DNA of 64,000 nt from Chelatococcus sp. YT9 (lineage in GTDB: Bacteria > Pseudomonadota > Alphaproteobacteria > Rhizobiales > Beijerinckiaceae). The stretch's first letter is position 1; every line of letters starts with the position of its first letter. The stretch spans positions 2,860,501 through 2,924,500 of the forward strand of contig NZ_JAHBRW010000001.1 of assembly GCF_018398315.1 (NCBI RefSeq), read 5' to 3'. The notes beneath the pieces were generated by a model that did not search any database, was not told the DNA's origin, and saw only the letters and a program-made list of their open reading frames with translations. This document shows, one piece after another, positions 27,051-35,336 of this stretch. The position numbers and the translations under genes are program-made.

Positions 27051-27914
27051 TCAGCTAGCCTTGTTGCGGAGCGCTTCCGCCTCCGCATAGAAACGCTTTT
27101 CCCATTCGTTGTGGTTGTCGAGCCCTTCCCGAATGAAGGGTGTGAAAATCGCGATGTTCAGGAGCGCCCAGTTGACTAGGCGCGCAGGGAAGCGCAGAGG
27201 CTTCACGAAATCGACGAACAGGACCACACGGGTCTTGTCCGTGTGATTCCAAGCCTCGTGATTGAAGGCGTCGTCGAAGATCAGCGCCTTGCCTTCTTCC
27301 CAATGGCAGATCTGCTTGTCGACGCGGATGGCGAGCTTGTCTCGTGGCTCCGGAACGATCAGGCCGACATGCAGGCGCAGCACGCCATTGTAAGGACCGC
27401 GATGGGCCGGCAGGTGCTTGCCGGGCTCGAAGATCGAGAACATGGCCGTCTTCAATCCCGGGATCTTCTGCACGATGCGCCAGGTTTCCGGGCATTGCTT
27501 GATATTGTTTTCGGACTTCAGCCCGTAGCCGGCGAGAAAGAACGTCTTCCAGCCCGTATCCTGACTGATCGTTTTCACGTCCGTCGAAATGTCCTGGAAC
27601 GACGGCAGCTCGCTCTGGCGCAGCAGAACCTTATCCAGCTCGGCACGAATGAGATGGGCTTCCTTCTCGATCTCGAATGCCCAGGGGAACGTGGCCTTGT
27701 CGTAGACAGGCGGGTTGCCGACCTTGGAATACTTGAGGTTCAGCCCCTCGGCCCAACCGACGATGCCCATGAGAATGCGGGTCACCAGGCTCGCGCGCTC
27801 CATCGGCGCGATCCCCTCCGTCCCGAAGGTCTGCTTGGCTTCCGGCGCCGGAGCGCCGTTCGTCTGGTCCGTCGTTGCAGGTGAGCTCATCGCTACGAAG
27901 TCCATTTGGTCCAT
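27051..27914 (-). CDS. Aspartyl/asparaginyl beta-hydroxylase family dioxygenase (LpxO-like)
   Basis: The 287-residue protein contains the Fe(II)/2-oxoglutarate dioxygenase motifs of the family: PAHRGPYNGVLRLHVGLIVP near residues 166-185, with one iron-ligand histidine and the oxoglutarate-binding region, and FDDAFNHEAWNHTDKTRVVL near 211-230 with the second histidine. LpxO, a member, adds an S-2-hydroxyl group to lipid A acyl chains; others hydroxylate peptides. The hydrophobic N- and C-terminal parts (SLVTRILMGIVGWAEGL and WALLNIAIFTPFIREGL) suggest membrane contact. No clear ribosome-binding site was seen; an ATG at 27890 is an alternative start. Confidence 0.85.
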   Translation of the reverse strand: MDQMDFVAMSSPATTDQTNGAPAPEAKQTFGTEGIAPMERASLVTRILMGIVGWAEGLNLKYSKVGNPPVYDKATFPWAFEIEKEAHLIRAELDKVLLRQSELPSFQDISTDVKTISQDTGWKTFFLAGYGLKSENNIKQCPETWRIVQKIPGLKTAMFSIFEPGKHLPAHRGPYNGVLRLHVGLIVPEPRDKLAIRVDKQICHWEEGKALIFDDAFNHEAWNHTDKTRVVLFVDFVKPLRFPARLVNWALLNIAIFTPFIREGLDNHNEWEKRFYAEAEALRNKAS

Positions 27915-28410
27915 ACGGGCTTAGCCTGTCACCGCCGACTCAGTGACGATTGCGACAAGCATCAGCATTGTCACGTGACATTGCCACGATCGTCCGGGTT
28001 CGTGCAAACGTCACAAATCAAGCTAATGATATGAGACGGCTCGGATATTTGCGAAGAATTCAAGAGTGCGCGCGGGTGTTTCTGTATAACCTGGAGGCGT
28101 CTTTCTGGGTCGTTATATAATTTAAGCTATTATTGGAATTAAGGAAAAGTTTGGTCGGCTATAATCAGTATTGATCTGCCCGTCTCTTGCAAAGAGACGG
28201 GCTTCTTGAAATGATTCTAATCTTGCCTGTGAGGAATTTCATTTCATGACTGGGGATCGCGCGCTTTGGAGCGCAATAGTTGGCGCCGGTAGCGACTGCA
28301 CGATGTGCGCGAGCGCACTCTATTATTTTCTGTTGTGATTTCCGCCCCGCATCAGCGTGTCGCGCCTCCCGAATTGGACCGAGGGCGCGATGATCCTCCC
28401 ACGGAGGGGA
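27915..28410. other. 496-base noncoding region, AT-richer, with one perfect hairpin
   Basis: No reading frame with coding character was found between the divergently placed beta-hydroxylase gene and the end of the acyl-CoA dehydrogenase gene. The stretch 28010-28175 is AT-rich and contains TATAAT at 28160-28165. A perfect 11-base-pair hairpin follows at 28178-28202. The region may hold the beta-hydroxylase promoter and possibly a short RNA gene. Confidence 0.5.
28178..28202 (+). terminator. Perfect 11-bp terminator-like hairpin
   Basis: GCCCGTCTCTT (28178-28188) pairs with AAGAGACGGGC (28192-28202) around a GCA loop and is followed by TTCTT on the plus strand. No gene ends here. On the minus strand it lies more than 200 bases beyond the dehydrogenase stop. 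It could therefore end a small RNA transcribed from the AT-rich stretch before it, or the dehydrogenase transcript. Confidence 0.5.
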
Positions 28411-29595
28411 TCAAGCTGTTTGAGAAAACAATTCGCGGCCGATCAGCATGCGTCGGATCTCACTCGTGCCAGCTCCGATCTCGTAAAGCTTGGCGTCGCG
28501 CAGAAGCCGTCCGGTCGGATAATCGTTGATGTAGCCATTGCCGCCGAGAAGCTGGATGGCATCGAGCGCGCACTGGGTGGCGCGCTCGGCGGCATAGAGG
28601 ATGGCGCCAGCTGCATCCTGGCGGGTGGTCTCGCCGCGGTCGCAAGCGCGAGCCACCGCATAGACATAAGCACGCGCTGCATTCGTGGTGACGTACATGT
28701 CCGCGAGCTTGCCCTGGACGAGCTGGAACTCGCCGATAGACTGCCCGAACTGTTTGCGCTCATGCACATAGGGCAGGACGACATCGAGGCAGGCCTGCAT
28801 GATCCCGATGGGACCTGCGGCGAGCACCGCGCGTTCATAATCGAGGCCCGACATCAGCACCCTGACGCCTTCACCTTCGGTGCCTAGCACGTTCTCCGCC
28901 GGCACCTCGCAATCCTGGAAAATCAATTCGCAGGTATCGGACCCACGCATCCCGAGCTTGTCGAGCTTCTGCGCGGTGGCGAAGCCCGCCATCTCCTTCT
29001 CGATCAGGAACGCGGTGATCCCGCGAGGTCCCGCCGCCGGATCCGTCTTCGCATAGACCACCAGCGTGTCCGCCACAGGCCCGTTGGTGATCCACATCTT
29101 GTTGCCGTTGAGGATGTAGCGGTCGCCGCGCTTCTCGGCGCGGGTTTTCATCGACACGACGTCGGAGCCCGCGCCAGGCTCCGACATGGCGAGAGCTCCG
29201 ACATGCTCGCCGGTGATGAGCTTCGGCAGGTAACGCTCCTTCTGCGCCGGGCTGCCGTTGCGACGGATCTGGTTGACGCAGAGATTTGAGTGAGCGCCGT
29301 AGCTCAGACCGACCGACGCCGATGCCCGCGAAACCTCTTCCATCGCGATGCAATGCTCGAGATAGCCGAGACCCGCGCCGCCGTACTCCTCCTCGACGGT
29401 GATGCCGTGGAGGCCGAGGGAGCCCATGGCGGGCCAGAGGTCACGCGGGAAGATGTTGCTGCGATCGATCTCTTCGGCACGGGGGGCGATTTCAGATGCC
29501 GCAAAGCTGTGTACCGTCTCGCGGATGGCGTCGGCGGTCTCACCGAGGTCAAATCCGAGCCCGAAACCCCGTCCCGAAAATGCGCCGGGCGCCAT
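28411..29595 (-). CDS. ivd: Isovaleryl-CoA dehydrogenase
   Basis: The 394-residue flavoprotein matches isovaleryl-CoA dehydrogenase rather than a general acyl-CoA dehydrogenase. With the ATG at 29595 the glutamate in [13 protein letters not shown] is residue 254, the catalytic base position of the human enzyme. FAD-binding motifs include [20 protein letters not shown] (about 134-153) and MWITNGP. The C-terminus [20 protein letters not shown] is diagnostic. It oxidises isovaleryl-CoA in leucine breakdown, passing electrons to ETF. The start at 29595 has GGGAGG five bases upstream; an ATG at 29619 has none. Other leucine-catabolism genes are not adjacent. Confidence 0.9.
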   Translation of the reverse strand: MAPGAFSGRGFGLGFDLGETADAIRETVHSFAASEIAPRAEEIDRSNIFPRDLWPAMGSLGLHGITVEEEYGGAGLGYLEHCIAMEEVSRASASVGLSYGAHSNLCVNQIRRNGSPAQKERYLPKLITGEHVGALAMSEPGAGSDVVSMKTRAEKRGDRYILNGNKMWITNGPVADTLVVYAKTDPAAGPRGITAFLIEKEMAGFATAQKLDKLGMRGSDTCELIFQDCEVPAENVLGTEGEGVRVLMSGLDYERAVLAAGPIGIMQACLDVVLPYVHERKQFGQSIGEFQLVQGKLADMYVTTNAARAYVYAVARACDRGETTRQDAAGAILYAAERATQCALDAIQLLGGNGYINDYPTGRLLRDAKLYEIGAGTSEIRRMLIGRELFSQTA

Positions 29596-29727
29596 GGACG
29601 CCTCCCTTGCCGTTGTCATTGGCCGCCAGCTTACCGGCGGCCGGTCAACAAGTCATCGCAAGAGTGTGTTTGCTTGAGTGGTGGTCGCGCGGCCGGGATG
29701 ACCCTGGGCGCCACCCATCAAGAACGG

Positions 29728-30459
29728 TCAGAGCGTTCCGTTGAGGAACTTTTCCCACATCGAGGCCGTGCCGAAGAAGGCGTTGCGATCCACCTTTTCC
29801 TTGATGCCCGGCACCTGGCCCACCGCTGTATACTGCCAGAACCACCAGTTCCTGTGGTCGAAGCGGCTCGTGGGATAGCGGCGGATGCTGCGGACCCAGA
29901 TCGGGTAGGCCTCGAAGTCATCCTTGATCACGTCGTTGAAGAACGTGATGTCCGTGTAGATCACCGGCCGCTTACCGTAGGCGCGCTCCATCTCCTCCAG
30001 CATGATACGCATTTCCGCTCGTGCTTGAGCGCGCGGAATGGTTTTCGGGCAGGTCTTGGAATGGCCGTTCCACTCCACATCGAGAACCGGCGGCAGTGCT
30101 TCGGGATCGTACGGGACGACCTGTTTGAACCACTCGACCTGTTCACGCGCCGGCCGGCACCAGTACGTGAAGTGATAAGCGCCGCGCGGTACGCCTGCCG
30201 CCTTCGCCGCATACCAGTTCTCTTCGAACTTGGGATCCTTGTGGTCGCCGCCCTCGGTCGACTTGATCCAGGCGAAATAGACCCCGCCTCGTCGCACGGC
30301 GTTCCAGTCGATGTCGCCCTGCCAGCGCGACACGTCGATGCCGTGGATGGGGTAGTCCTCCGGGACGGGATCGCGTGCCGGTCCAGCGCAGGCGCTGACG
30401 ACAAGGGCGACGGCCACGGAGAGGGCTTTACGAAGGGTGGAGGAGGAAAACGCGAGCAT
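29728..30459 (-). CDS. GH25 lysozyme-like lipoprotein
   Basis: The 243-residue protein has a lipoprotein signal with lipobox VSAC (Cys24). A glycoside hydrolase 25 domain follows, with HGIDVSRWQGDIDW near residues 39-52, AWIKSTEGGDHKDPKF near 63-78, GAYHFTYWCRPA near 93-104, LDVEWNG near 126-132 and WFWQYTAVG near 206-214. The candidate catalytic acids Asp42, Asp127 and Glu129 are present. GH25 enzymes cut the glycan strand of peptidoglycan. A lipid-anchored form suggests a role in the cell's own wall remodelling. Confidence 0.9.
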   Translation of the reverse strand: MLAFSSSTLRKALSVAVALVVSACAGPARDPVPEDYPIHGIDVSRWQGDIDWNAVRRGGVYFAWIKSTEGGDHKDPKFEENWYAAKAAGVPRGAYHFTYWCRPAREQVEWFKQVVPYDPEALPPVLDVEWNGHSKTCPKTIPRAQARAEMRIMLEEMERAYGKRPVIYTDITFFNDVIKDDFEAYPIWVRSIRRYPTSRFDHRNWWFWQYTAVGQVPGIKEKVDRNAFFGTASMWEKFLNGTL

Positions 30460-30495
30460 AAGTCAACGTTTTGACTGAAAAGATTTAAGTTCTCT

Positions 30496-31896
30496 TTACG
30501 ACCGACTTAACCACAGCGTCGCGATGCCAAGAAATGAAAAGAATCCGATCACATCGGTGACAGTTGTGACGAAGGGGCCTGATGATACCGCCGGATCGAT
30601 CTTGAAGCGGTGAAGCGCGAGGGGGATGAGGATGCCGCCAATGGCCGCGGCGGTCAGCACGATCATGAGGGCTAGCCCGATGATGACGCCGAGGCCCGGG
30701 ACGCCGGACCAGAGCGCGGCCATGGTGCCGAGCAGGAGCGCGAAGCCGACGCCGTTCATCAGCCCCACGGTCATCTCGCGGCGGATGACGCGCCAGGCAT
30801 TGGCCCGCCCGAGCTGGCGCGTTGCGATGGCGCGCACGGTCACCGTCATGGTCTGGGTGCCGGCGTTGCCGCCCATGGACGCCACGATCGGCATCAGCAC
30901 GGCGAGCGCCACCATGGCCTGGATCGAGGCTTCGAAAGTGTCGATGACGGTCGCGGAGACGAGGGCGGTGAGGAGATTGGCGAACAGCCAGGGGAAACGG
31001 CCCTTGACCGTATTCCAAACGCTGTCGGACAGCTCTTCGTCGGCCTTGACGCCGCCTAGCGCCTTCAGGTCCTCGTCCGCCTCCTCGTCGAGCACGTCGA
31101 CGATGTCGTCGACCATCATGACGCCGACCAGGCGCTCGCTGTCATCGACGACGGGTACGGAGACGAGGTTGTAGTGCTGCATCAGGAGCGCGACTTTCTC
31201 CTGGTCGTCGGTCGCATGGACGCGCTGGTGGTCTTCGGTGGCGATGGTGTCGATGCGATCGCCCCACCGCGCCCGCATCAGCTTGTCGAGGGGGACGGCG
31301 CCGAGCAGGCGGTGAGCGGGATCGACGATGAACACTTCGTAGAAGGTGTCGGGGAGATCCGGCGTGTCGCGGATGTAGTCGACCGTCTGCCGGACGCTCC
31401 AGAAGGGAGGCACGGCGATGCAGTCCGTCTGCATGCGGCGGCCGGCCGATTCCTCAGGATAGTCGAGGCTGCGCTGGAGCGCGATCCGTTCCAGCGCCGG
31501 CAGCTTCTCCAGGATCTCGGCCTGGTCGTCGTGGTCGAGATCCTCGAGAATATAGACGGCATCGTCGACGTCGAGATCGCGAACGCCCTCGGCGACCTCG
31601 TCGTTCGACAACTCCTCGAGGATTTCCTCGCGGACAGTGTCGTCGACCTCGGTGAGGGCGGTGAAGTCGAAATCCTTGCCGAGCAGGCTGATGAGGCGGG
31701 GACGGTCGTCCGGCTGGAGCGCTTCGAGCAGGGAACCGACGTCTGCTTCGTGGAGGTCTTCCACCAGGTCGCGCAGATCATTGCCGTCGCCCGCGCGTAT
31801 TGCCGTCGAGGCGCGCTCGATGACGGAGGGCCAGATCTCCCCTTCCGCGTTGCGAAAACTATTCGCCTCAGCCGTCGTGTCTCTGACGTCAGACAT
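30496..31896 (-). CDS. mgtE: Magnesium transporter MgtE
   Basis: This 466-residue protein has the full MgtE layout. Residues 20-135 form the acidic N-domain (superhelix), about 140-275 are two CBS domains (SVRQTVDYIRDTPDLP, VPVVDDSERLVGVMMVDDI), and residues 300-466 hold five membrane helices with the pore motif VLMPIVASMGGNAGTQTMTV near 337-356. The N and CBS domains bind Mg2+ and close the channel when the cell is replete. The gene is a single unit on the minus strand, 36 bases before the GH25 gene. Confidence 0.96.
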   Translation of the reverse strand: MSDVRDTTAEANSFRNAEGEIWPSVIERASTAIRAGDGNDLRDLVEDLHEADVGSLLEALQPDDRPRLISLLGKDFDFTALTEVDDTVREEILEELSNDEVAEGVRDLDVDDAVYILEDLDHDDQAEILEKLPALERIALQRSLDYPEESAGRRMQTDCIAVPPFWSVRQTVDYIRDTPDLPDTFYEVFIVDPAHRLLGAVPLDKLMRARWGDRIDTIATEDHQRVHATDDQEKVALLMQHYNLVSVPVVDDSERLVGVMMVDDIVDVLDEEADEDLKALGGVKADEELSDSVWNTVKGRFPWLFANLLTALVSATVIDTFEASIQAMVALAVLMPIVASMGGNAGTQTMTVTVRAIATRQLGRANAWRVIRREMTVGLMNGVGFALLLGTMAALWSGVPGLGVIIGLALMIVLTAAAIGGILIPLALHRFKIDPAVSSGPFVTTVTDVIGFFSFLGIATLWLSRS

Positions 31897-32031
31897 GCTC
31901 GGATCCGGTATCTTGCGGCTTTGGGCGGGGCGGGAATGCCTGCGCTCAGACGGAATCAGAGCGCTGCATCCGCCTCACTCGTTGTCCTATCCACGGCATT
32001 TTTCAAGCTTTAGCTGATCCATGTGACAGCG

Positions 32032-32529
32032 CTAAAGCTTCGGGCGCCCGTCTGGCGTCATATCTGGGCTCGCCAGGACAAGTGCCCAGTAGTTCTTGCC
32101 GGCGCCGCGCGCCCGCGCGAGCCCGATACGGGTCGCTTGTGGCAGGAGAAGGTTCTTGCGATGACCGGGGGAGTTCTGCCATCCGCGTATCGCGCCCGCG
32201 AGATCCCTGTATCCCATGCCAAGGTTCTCCGCGCTGTAGCCCCAGATGAAGCCCATGCCTTGCATGCGGCTGGAGAAATCCCCGGCAATGGTATGAGACA
32301 GCGTATCGCTGGCAGCCATGGCCTTCGCCTGCTGGAGGGCGGCTTCATTCAGCCGGCTGTCGACAACGACTGGACCTAGACCCTGACTTCGCCGGAATTC
32401 GGAGATTGCTGCAGCGGCTGCCGGCGCATCACGGGTGCTGGCTTCCTCGATCGCATGGCGGGGCCGCGGGCCAGCACAGGCGACGACGATCAGACATAGC
32501 GCAAGCACACACAGCGATCTCAATCCCAT
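32032..32529 (-). CDS. CAP-domain (SCP/PR-1-like) lipoprotein
   Basis: The 165-residue protein has a lipoprotein signal with lipobox VVAC (Cys18). A CAP domain follows, with AAISEFRRSQGLGPVVVDSR near residues 39-58, LNEAALQQAKAMAASDTLSH, WGYSAENLGMGY near 95-106 and WQNSPGHRKNLLLP near 117-130. Conserved His and Glu of the CAP cavity are present. Bacterial CAP proteins have no settled enzyme activity. I chose the ATG at 32529 because GGGAG lies upstream and the lipobox is then correctly placed. Confidence 0.85.
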   Translation of the reverse strand: MGLRSLCVLALCLIVVACAGPRPRHAIEEASTRDAPAAAAAISEFRRSQGLGPVVVDSRLNEAALQQAKAMAASDTLSHTIAGDFSSRMQGMGFIWGYSAENLGMGYRDLAGAIRGWQNSPGHRKNLLLPQATRIGLARARGAGKNYWALVLASPDMTPDGRPKL

Positions 32530-32688
32530 CCGCCATCTCCCTTCGAGCGAAGCCATCCGCTTCGACGACAAAATCGGTGTGGCAAATCAATGACGCTGCA
32601 GCCGGGCGCGTCATGCTGTCATGCATCTTATAATTGTGAAACAATGCAGAAATAAATCATAGGTAGAGTTCCCGGCGAGTGCCCTGCT

Positions 32689-33933
32689 GTGGGGACGATC
32701 GAGGGGGCACCGTTGCCTGTCGCGCTGCAACTTTTTCAGTCCATGCAATCGGTTGAAGGCGTCTGGCGCAGACTGGAAGCTGACGGCTCTCTCACCCCGT
32801 ACCAGCGGTTCGATTTTCTGCGGGCTTACCTCACCGCCGTCCCGGACGAGCGCCGGGCTATAGCGGCTGTTGGTTTTTTCGCGGAGCAAAGGCCGATTGC
32901 CCTGCTTCCCCTTGCCATCACGAGACGCTTCGGCGTGGTGACGGCTCGGCTGATAGGAGCGGAGCTGGGGGGCAGCGGCTGCTTGATCATGGGAAATGGG
33001 TCCGAGGCGCACCTGTCGGCCGCTTTGCTTCGCGCGGCTTTCGACCTTGTGCGGCGCGAGATCGGGCGGCTCGATCTGGTCAATCTGAAGAACTTGCCCC
33101 CCTCCTGGTTCGAGCGGCAAAACCCGCTGCTCGTCCTGCCGCATTGGCGGGCATCCGATGATCTCTACAGCCTCGCAATCGATGACAGCACCTTTGCCCG
33201 GCGCATCAGGGCCAAGCGTCGCGCCAATATCGAGCGTGGCAGGAGGCGGCTGAACGAATTGTTCGGGCCTATTGCTATCAGGAGGGCAACGACGCCCGCA
33301 GAGCTCGCCGCGATCCATGCCGCCTTCTTGTCCCAGCGTGGGCAGCGCTTCGCGCGGATGGGCATCGACAATGTCTTCGCGCGTGAGGAGGTCGTATCCT
33401 TCTTCCTCGAAGCGTCGCGCCAGTCGTTCGGCACGGAGCGACCGGCGCTGTGTTTTCATGCGCTCTACGCAGGAGAGCAGATTGTCGCGACAGCCTGCGG
33501 CACGTTCTGCGGTTCGCACTACTCCATGTATATCAATTCAACCGCACCGGGGCCCGCCGCAAAATACAGCCTGACAGCCATTCTCATGCAGGAACTCCTG
33601 CGCGAACTCGTCGCCTGCGGCGTGACATCCATCGACATGGGCGTGGGCGATTTTCCCTACAAGCTCGAATGGACCGATCCCGTTCCGCTGTTCGACAGCG
33701 TCGTGGGCACCAGCCCGCTCGGCCATATGCTCGCGCCTCTTGTCATGGCCAAGGGCATGGTGAAACGCCTCGTCAAACGCAATGACCATCTATGGTCGAT
33801 CGTCAGTCAGGTCAGACTCGCCCGCCATCGCCTCCATCACTTTGGCGAACGATTGTGGGAGCGCTTCGGTCAACGGGCGGCGAGCGCCATTGCCTGGTGC
33901 TCGTTGTTTGATCATGCGGTGCAGGTCCTGTGA
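32689..33933 (+). CDS. CelD/BcsL-like GNAT acetyltransferase
   Basis: The 414-residue protein begins at GTG and has the double-GNAT FemAB-like layout seen in CelD/BcsL proteins. The core includes RAKRRANIERGRRRLNEL near residues 168-185, the acceptor-like segment YAGEQIVATACGTFCGSHYS near 259-278 and GVTSIDMGVGDFPYKLEW near 308-325. These proteins are thought to acylate sugar or polysaccharide precursors. It shares a four-base overlap (GTGA) with the flippase gene and starts a three-gene operon. Confidence 0.85.
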   Translation: MGTIEGAPLPVALQLFQSMQSVEGVWRRLEADGSLTPYQRFDFLRAYLTAVPDERRAIAAVGFFAEQRPIALLPLAITRRFGVVTARLIGAELGGSGCLIMGNGSEAHLSAALLRAAFDLVRREIGRLDLVNLKNLPPSWFERQNPLLVLPHWRASDDLYSLAIDDSTFARRIRAKRRANIERGRRRLNELFGPIAIRRATTPAELAAIHAAFLSQRGQRFARMGIDNVFAREEVVSFFLEASRQSFGTERPALCFHALYAGEQIVATACGTFCGSHYSMYINSTAPGPAAKYSLTAILMQELLRELVACGVTSIDMGVGDFPYKLEWTDPVPLFDSVVGTSPLGHMLAPLVMAKGMVKRLVKRNDHLWSIVSQVRLARHRLHHFGERLWERFGQRAASAIAWCSLFDHAVQVL

Positions 33934-35336
33934 AGCTGCGCGCAACCGTGACCTCGGTCCGTGCGCTCGTGCCCCGCACCGGCTTCGGCAAGGTTGGACA
34001 GGGCGCAACTGTGATGGGCGCCCGCCTGGCCGGCGCTGCCCTCGGCTTCGCCGGCCAGGCCATGTCCGCCCGGATGCTCGGCCCGGACGAGTTCGGGCGG
34101 TACGGCGTCATGCTGGTATGGCTGCTGCTGCTTGGACATGCGGCGTCTGCCGGCACGAGTCAGCTCGTCTATCGCCATCTGCCGGTCTATCGCGCGGCGG
34201 GATCGGGGGATCTGGCGCTCGGTCTGCTGCGAATGGCTGGCGCGATGGTGGCGATCACATCGCTTGTCCTTGCCGGCGGAGGGCTTCTGGCCCTTCATCT
34301 GGCGCTGGCCGGTATCGACGGCCGCTATGTGGCTCTCGGTACGCTGGCGCTTGGCGCCGTACCGCTTCTGGCGACCCAGGATCTGCTCGAAGCGATCGCG
34401 CGCGGTCTGGACAGGCCGGTCCTTGGCATCGCACCAGCCTTCCTCCTGCGTCATCTCGCACTGCTTCTCGGGCTCGCGGCATTGAGCTTGTTCGGCGGCA
34501 GCACGGATGAAATCACAGTCCTTTGCCTCACGATCGGCGGGCTGGTCGCCAGTCTCCTGATCCAGGCCTGGCTCATCCTTCCGCATGTCCTGCCACTGCT
34601 TCGCAGAGCGCGGCCACTCTACCGCCCGACCCAATGGTTGCGGACCGCTTTGCCGATCGCTTGGGTGGAAGCGGCCGAGGTGCTGTTTCAGAACATGGAC
34701 ATGATCGTACTCGCGATCTTCGTGCCCGCCGAGGAGGCCGCGCTGTATTTCGCGGCGACGCGTCTCGTTCAGATCCTCGGCTACGTTCCCTATGCGTCAT
34801 CGGCCGTAACCGCGCAGACCTATGCGGTGCTCGGCGAAGCGCGTGACGGCGCAGGCCTGCAAAAGCTGGTCGGGAGGACTTCCCTCGCTGCGACGGTCCT
34901 TGTCGGGCTGGGCGCGACCTGCCTCTCCCTGGCGGGACACCACCTCCTTGGCCTGTTCGGCACAGAGTTCACGGCGGCATCTGGGCACCTCCCGGTTCTG
35001 TGTGCCGGGCTTTTCCTCGCTTCCGCGCTTGGTCCCGGGGAGGATGTCCTCACGATGCTCGGCCAGGAACGCGCCTGCGCGCGCATTTATATGACGGCGC
35101 TGGCTGCCGGCCTTCTGGCGCATCTCGTCCTCATACCCGCTTATGGCGCGACGGGGGCGGCAGCGGCAATGGCGATCGGGCTTTGCCTGCGCGGTGCCTT
35201 AATGGCTTCTGTCGCCTATCGCCGCCTCGGACTCATCCTTCCGGCTGGCCTTGGCTGGCTCGCGGCTCGCCCAGGAAACGGCGCAGCAAAGCTCGACATG
35301 CCGGTGCCCGCTTCGACTTCAGGGGAGCGGCCATGA
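33930..35336 (+). CDS. Wzx-like polysaccharide flippase (MVF/MATE-type)
   Basis: The 468-residue integral membrane protein has 12-14 hydrophobic segments from about residue 28 on. It starts with VMGARLAGAALGFAGQAMSARMLGPDEFGRYG, whose GP-EFG motif is typical of the polysaccharide-transport (PST) branch of the MOP superfamily. Such proteins flip lipid-linked saccharide units across the inner membrane. The gene starts at GTG overlapping the previous stop and ends overlapping the next ATG by four bases, so all three are translated together. Confidence 0.85.
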   Translation: MKLRATVTSVRALVPRTGFGKVGQGATVMGARLAGAALGFAGQAMSARMLGPDEFGRYGVMLVWLLLLGHAASAGTSQLVYRHLPVYRAAGSGDLALGLLRMAGAMVAITSLVLAGGGLLALHLALAGIDGRYVALGTLALGAVPLLATQDLLEAIARGLDRPVLGIAPAFLLRHLALLLGLAALSLFGGSTDEITVLCLTIGGLVASLLIQAWLILPHVLPLLRRARPLYRPTQWLRTALPIAWVEAAEVLFQNMDMIVLAIFVPAEEAALYFAATRLVQILGYVPYASSAVTAQTYAVLGEARDGAGLQKLVGRTSLAATVLVGLGATCLSLAGHHLLGLFGTEFTAASGHLPVLCAGLFLASALGPGEDVLTMLGQERACARIYMTALAAGLLAHLVLIPAYGATGAAAAMAIGLCLRGALMASVAYRRLGLILPAGLGWLAARPGNGAAKLDMPVPASTSGERP

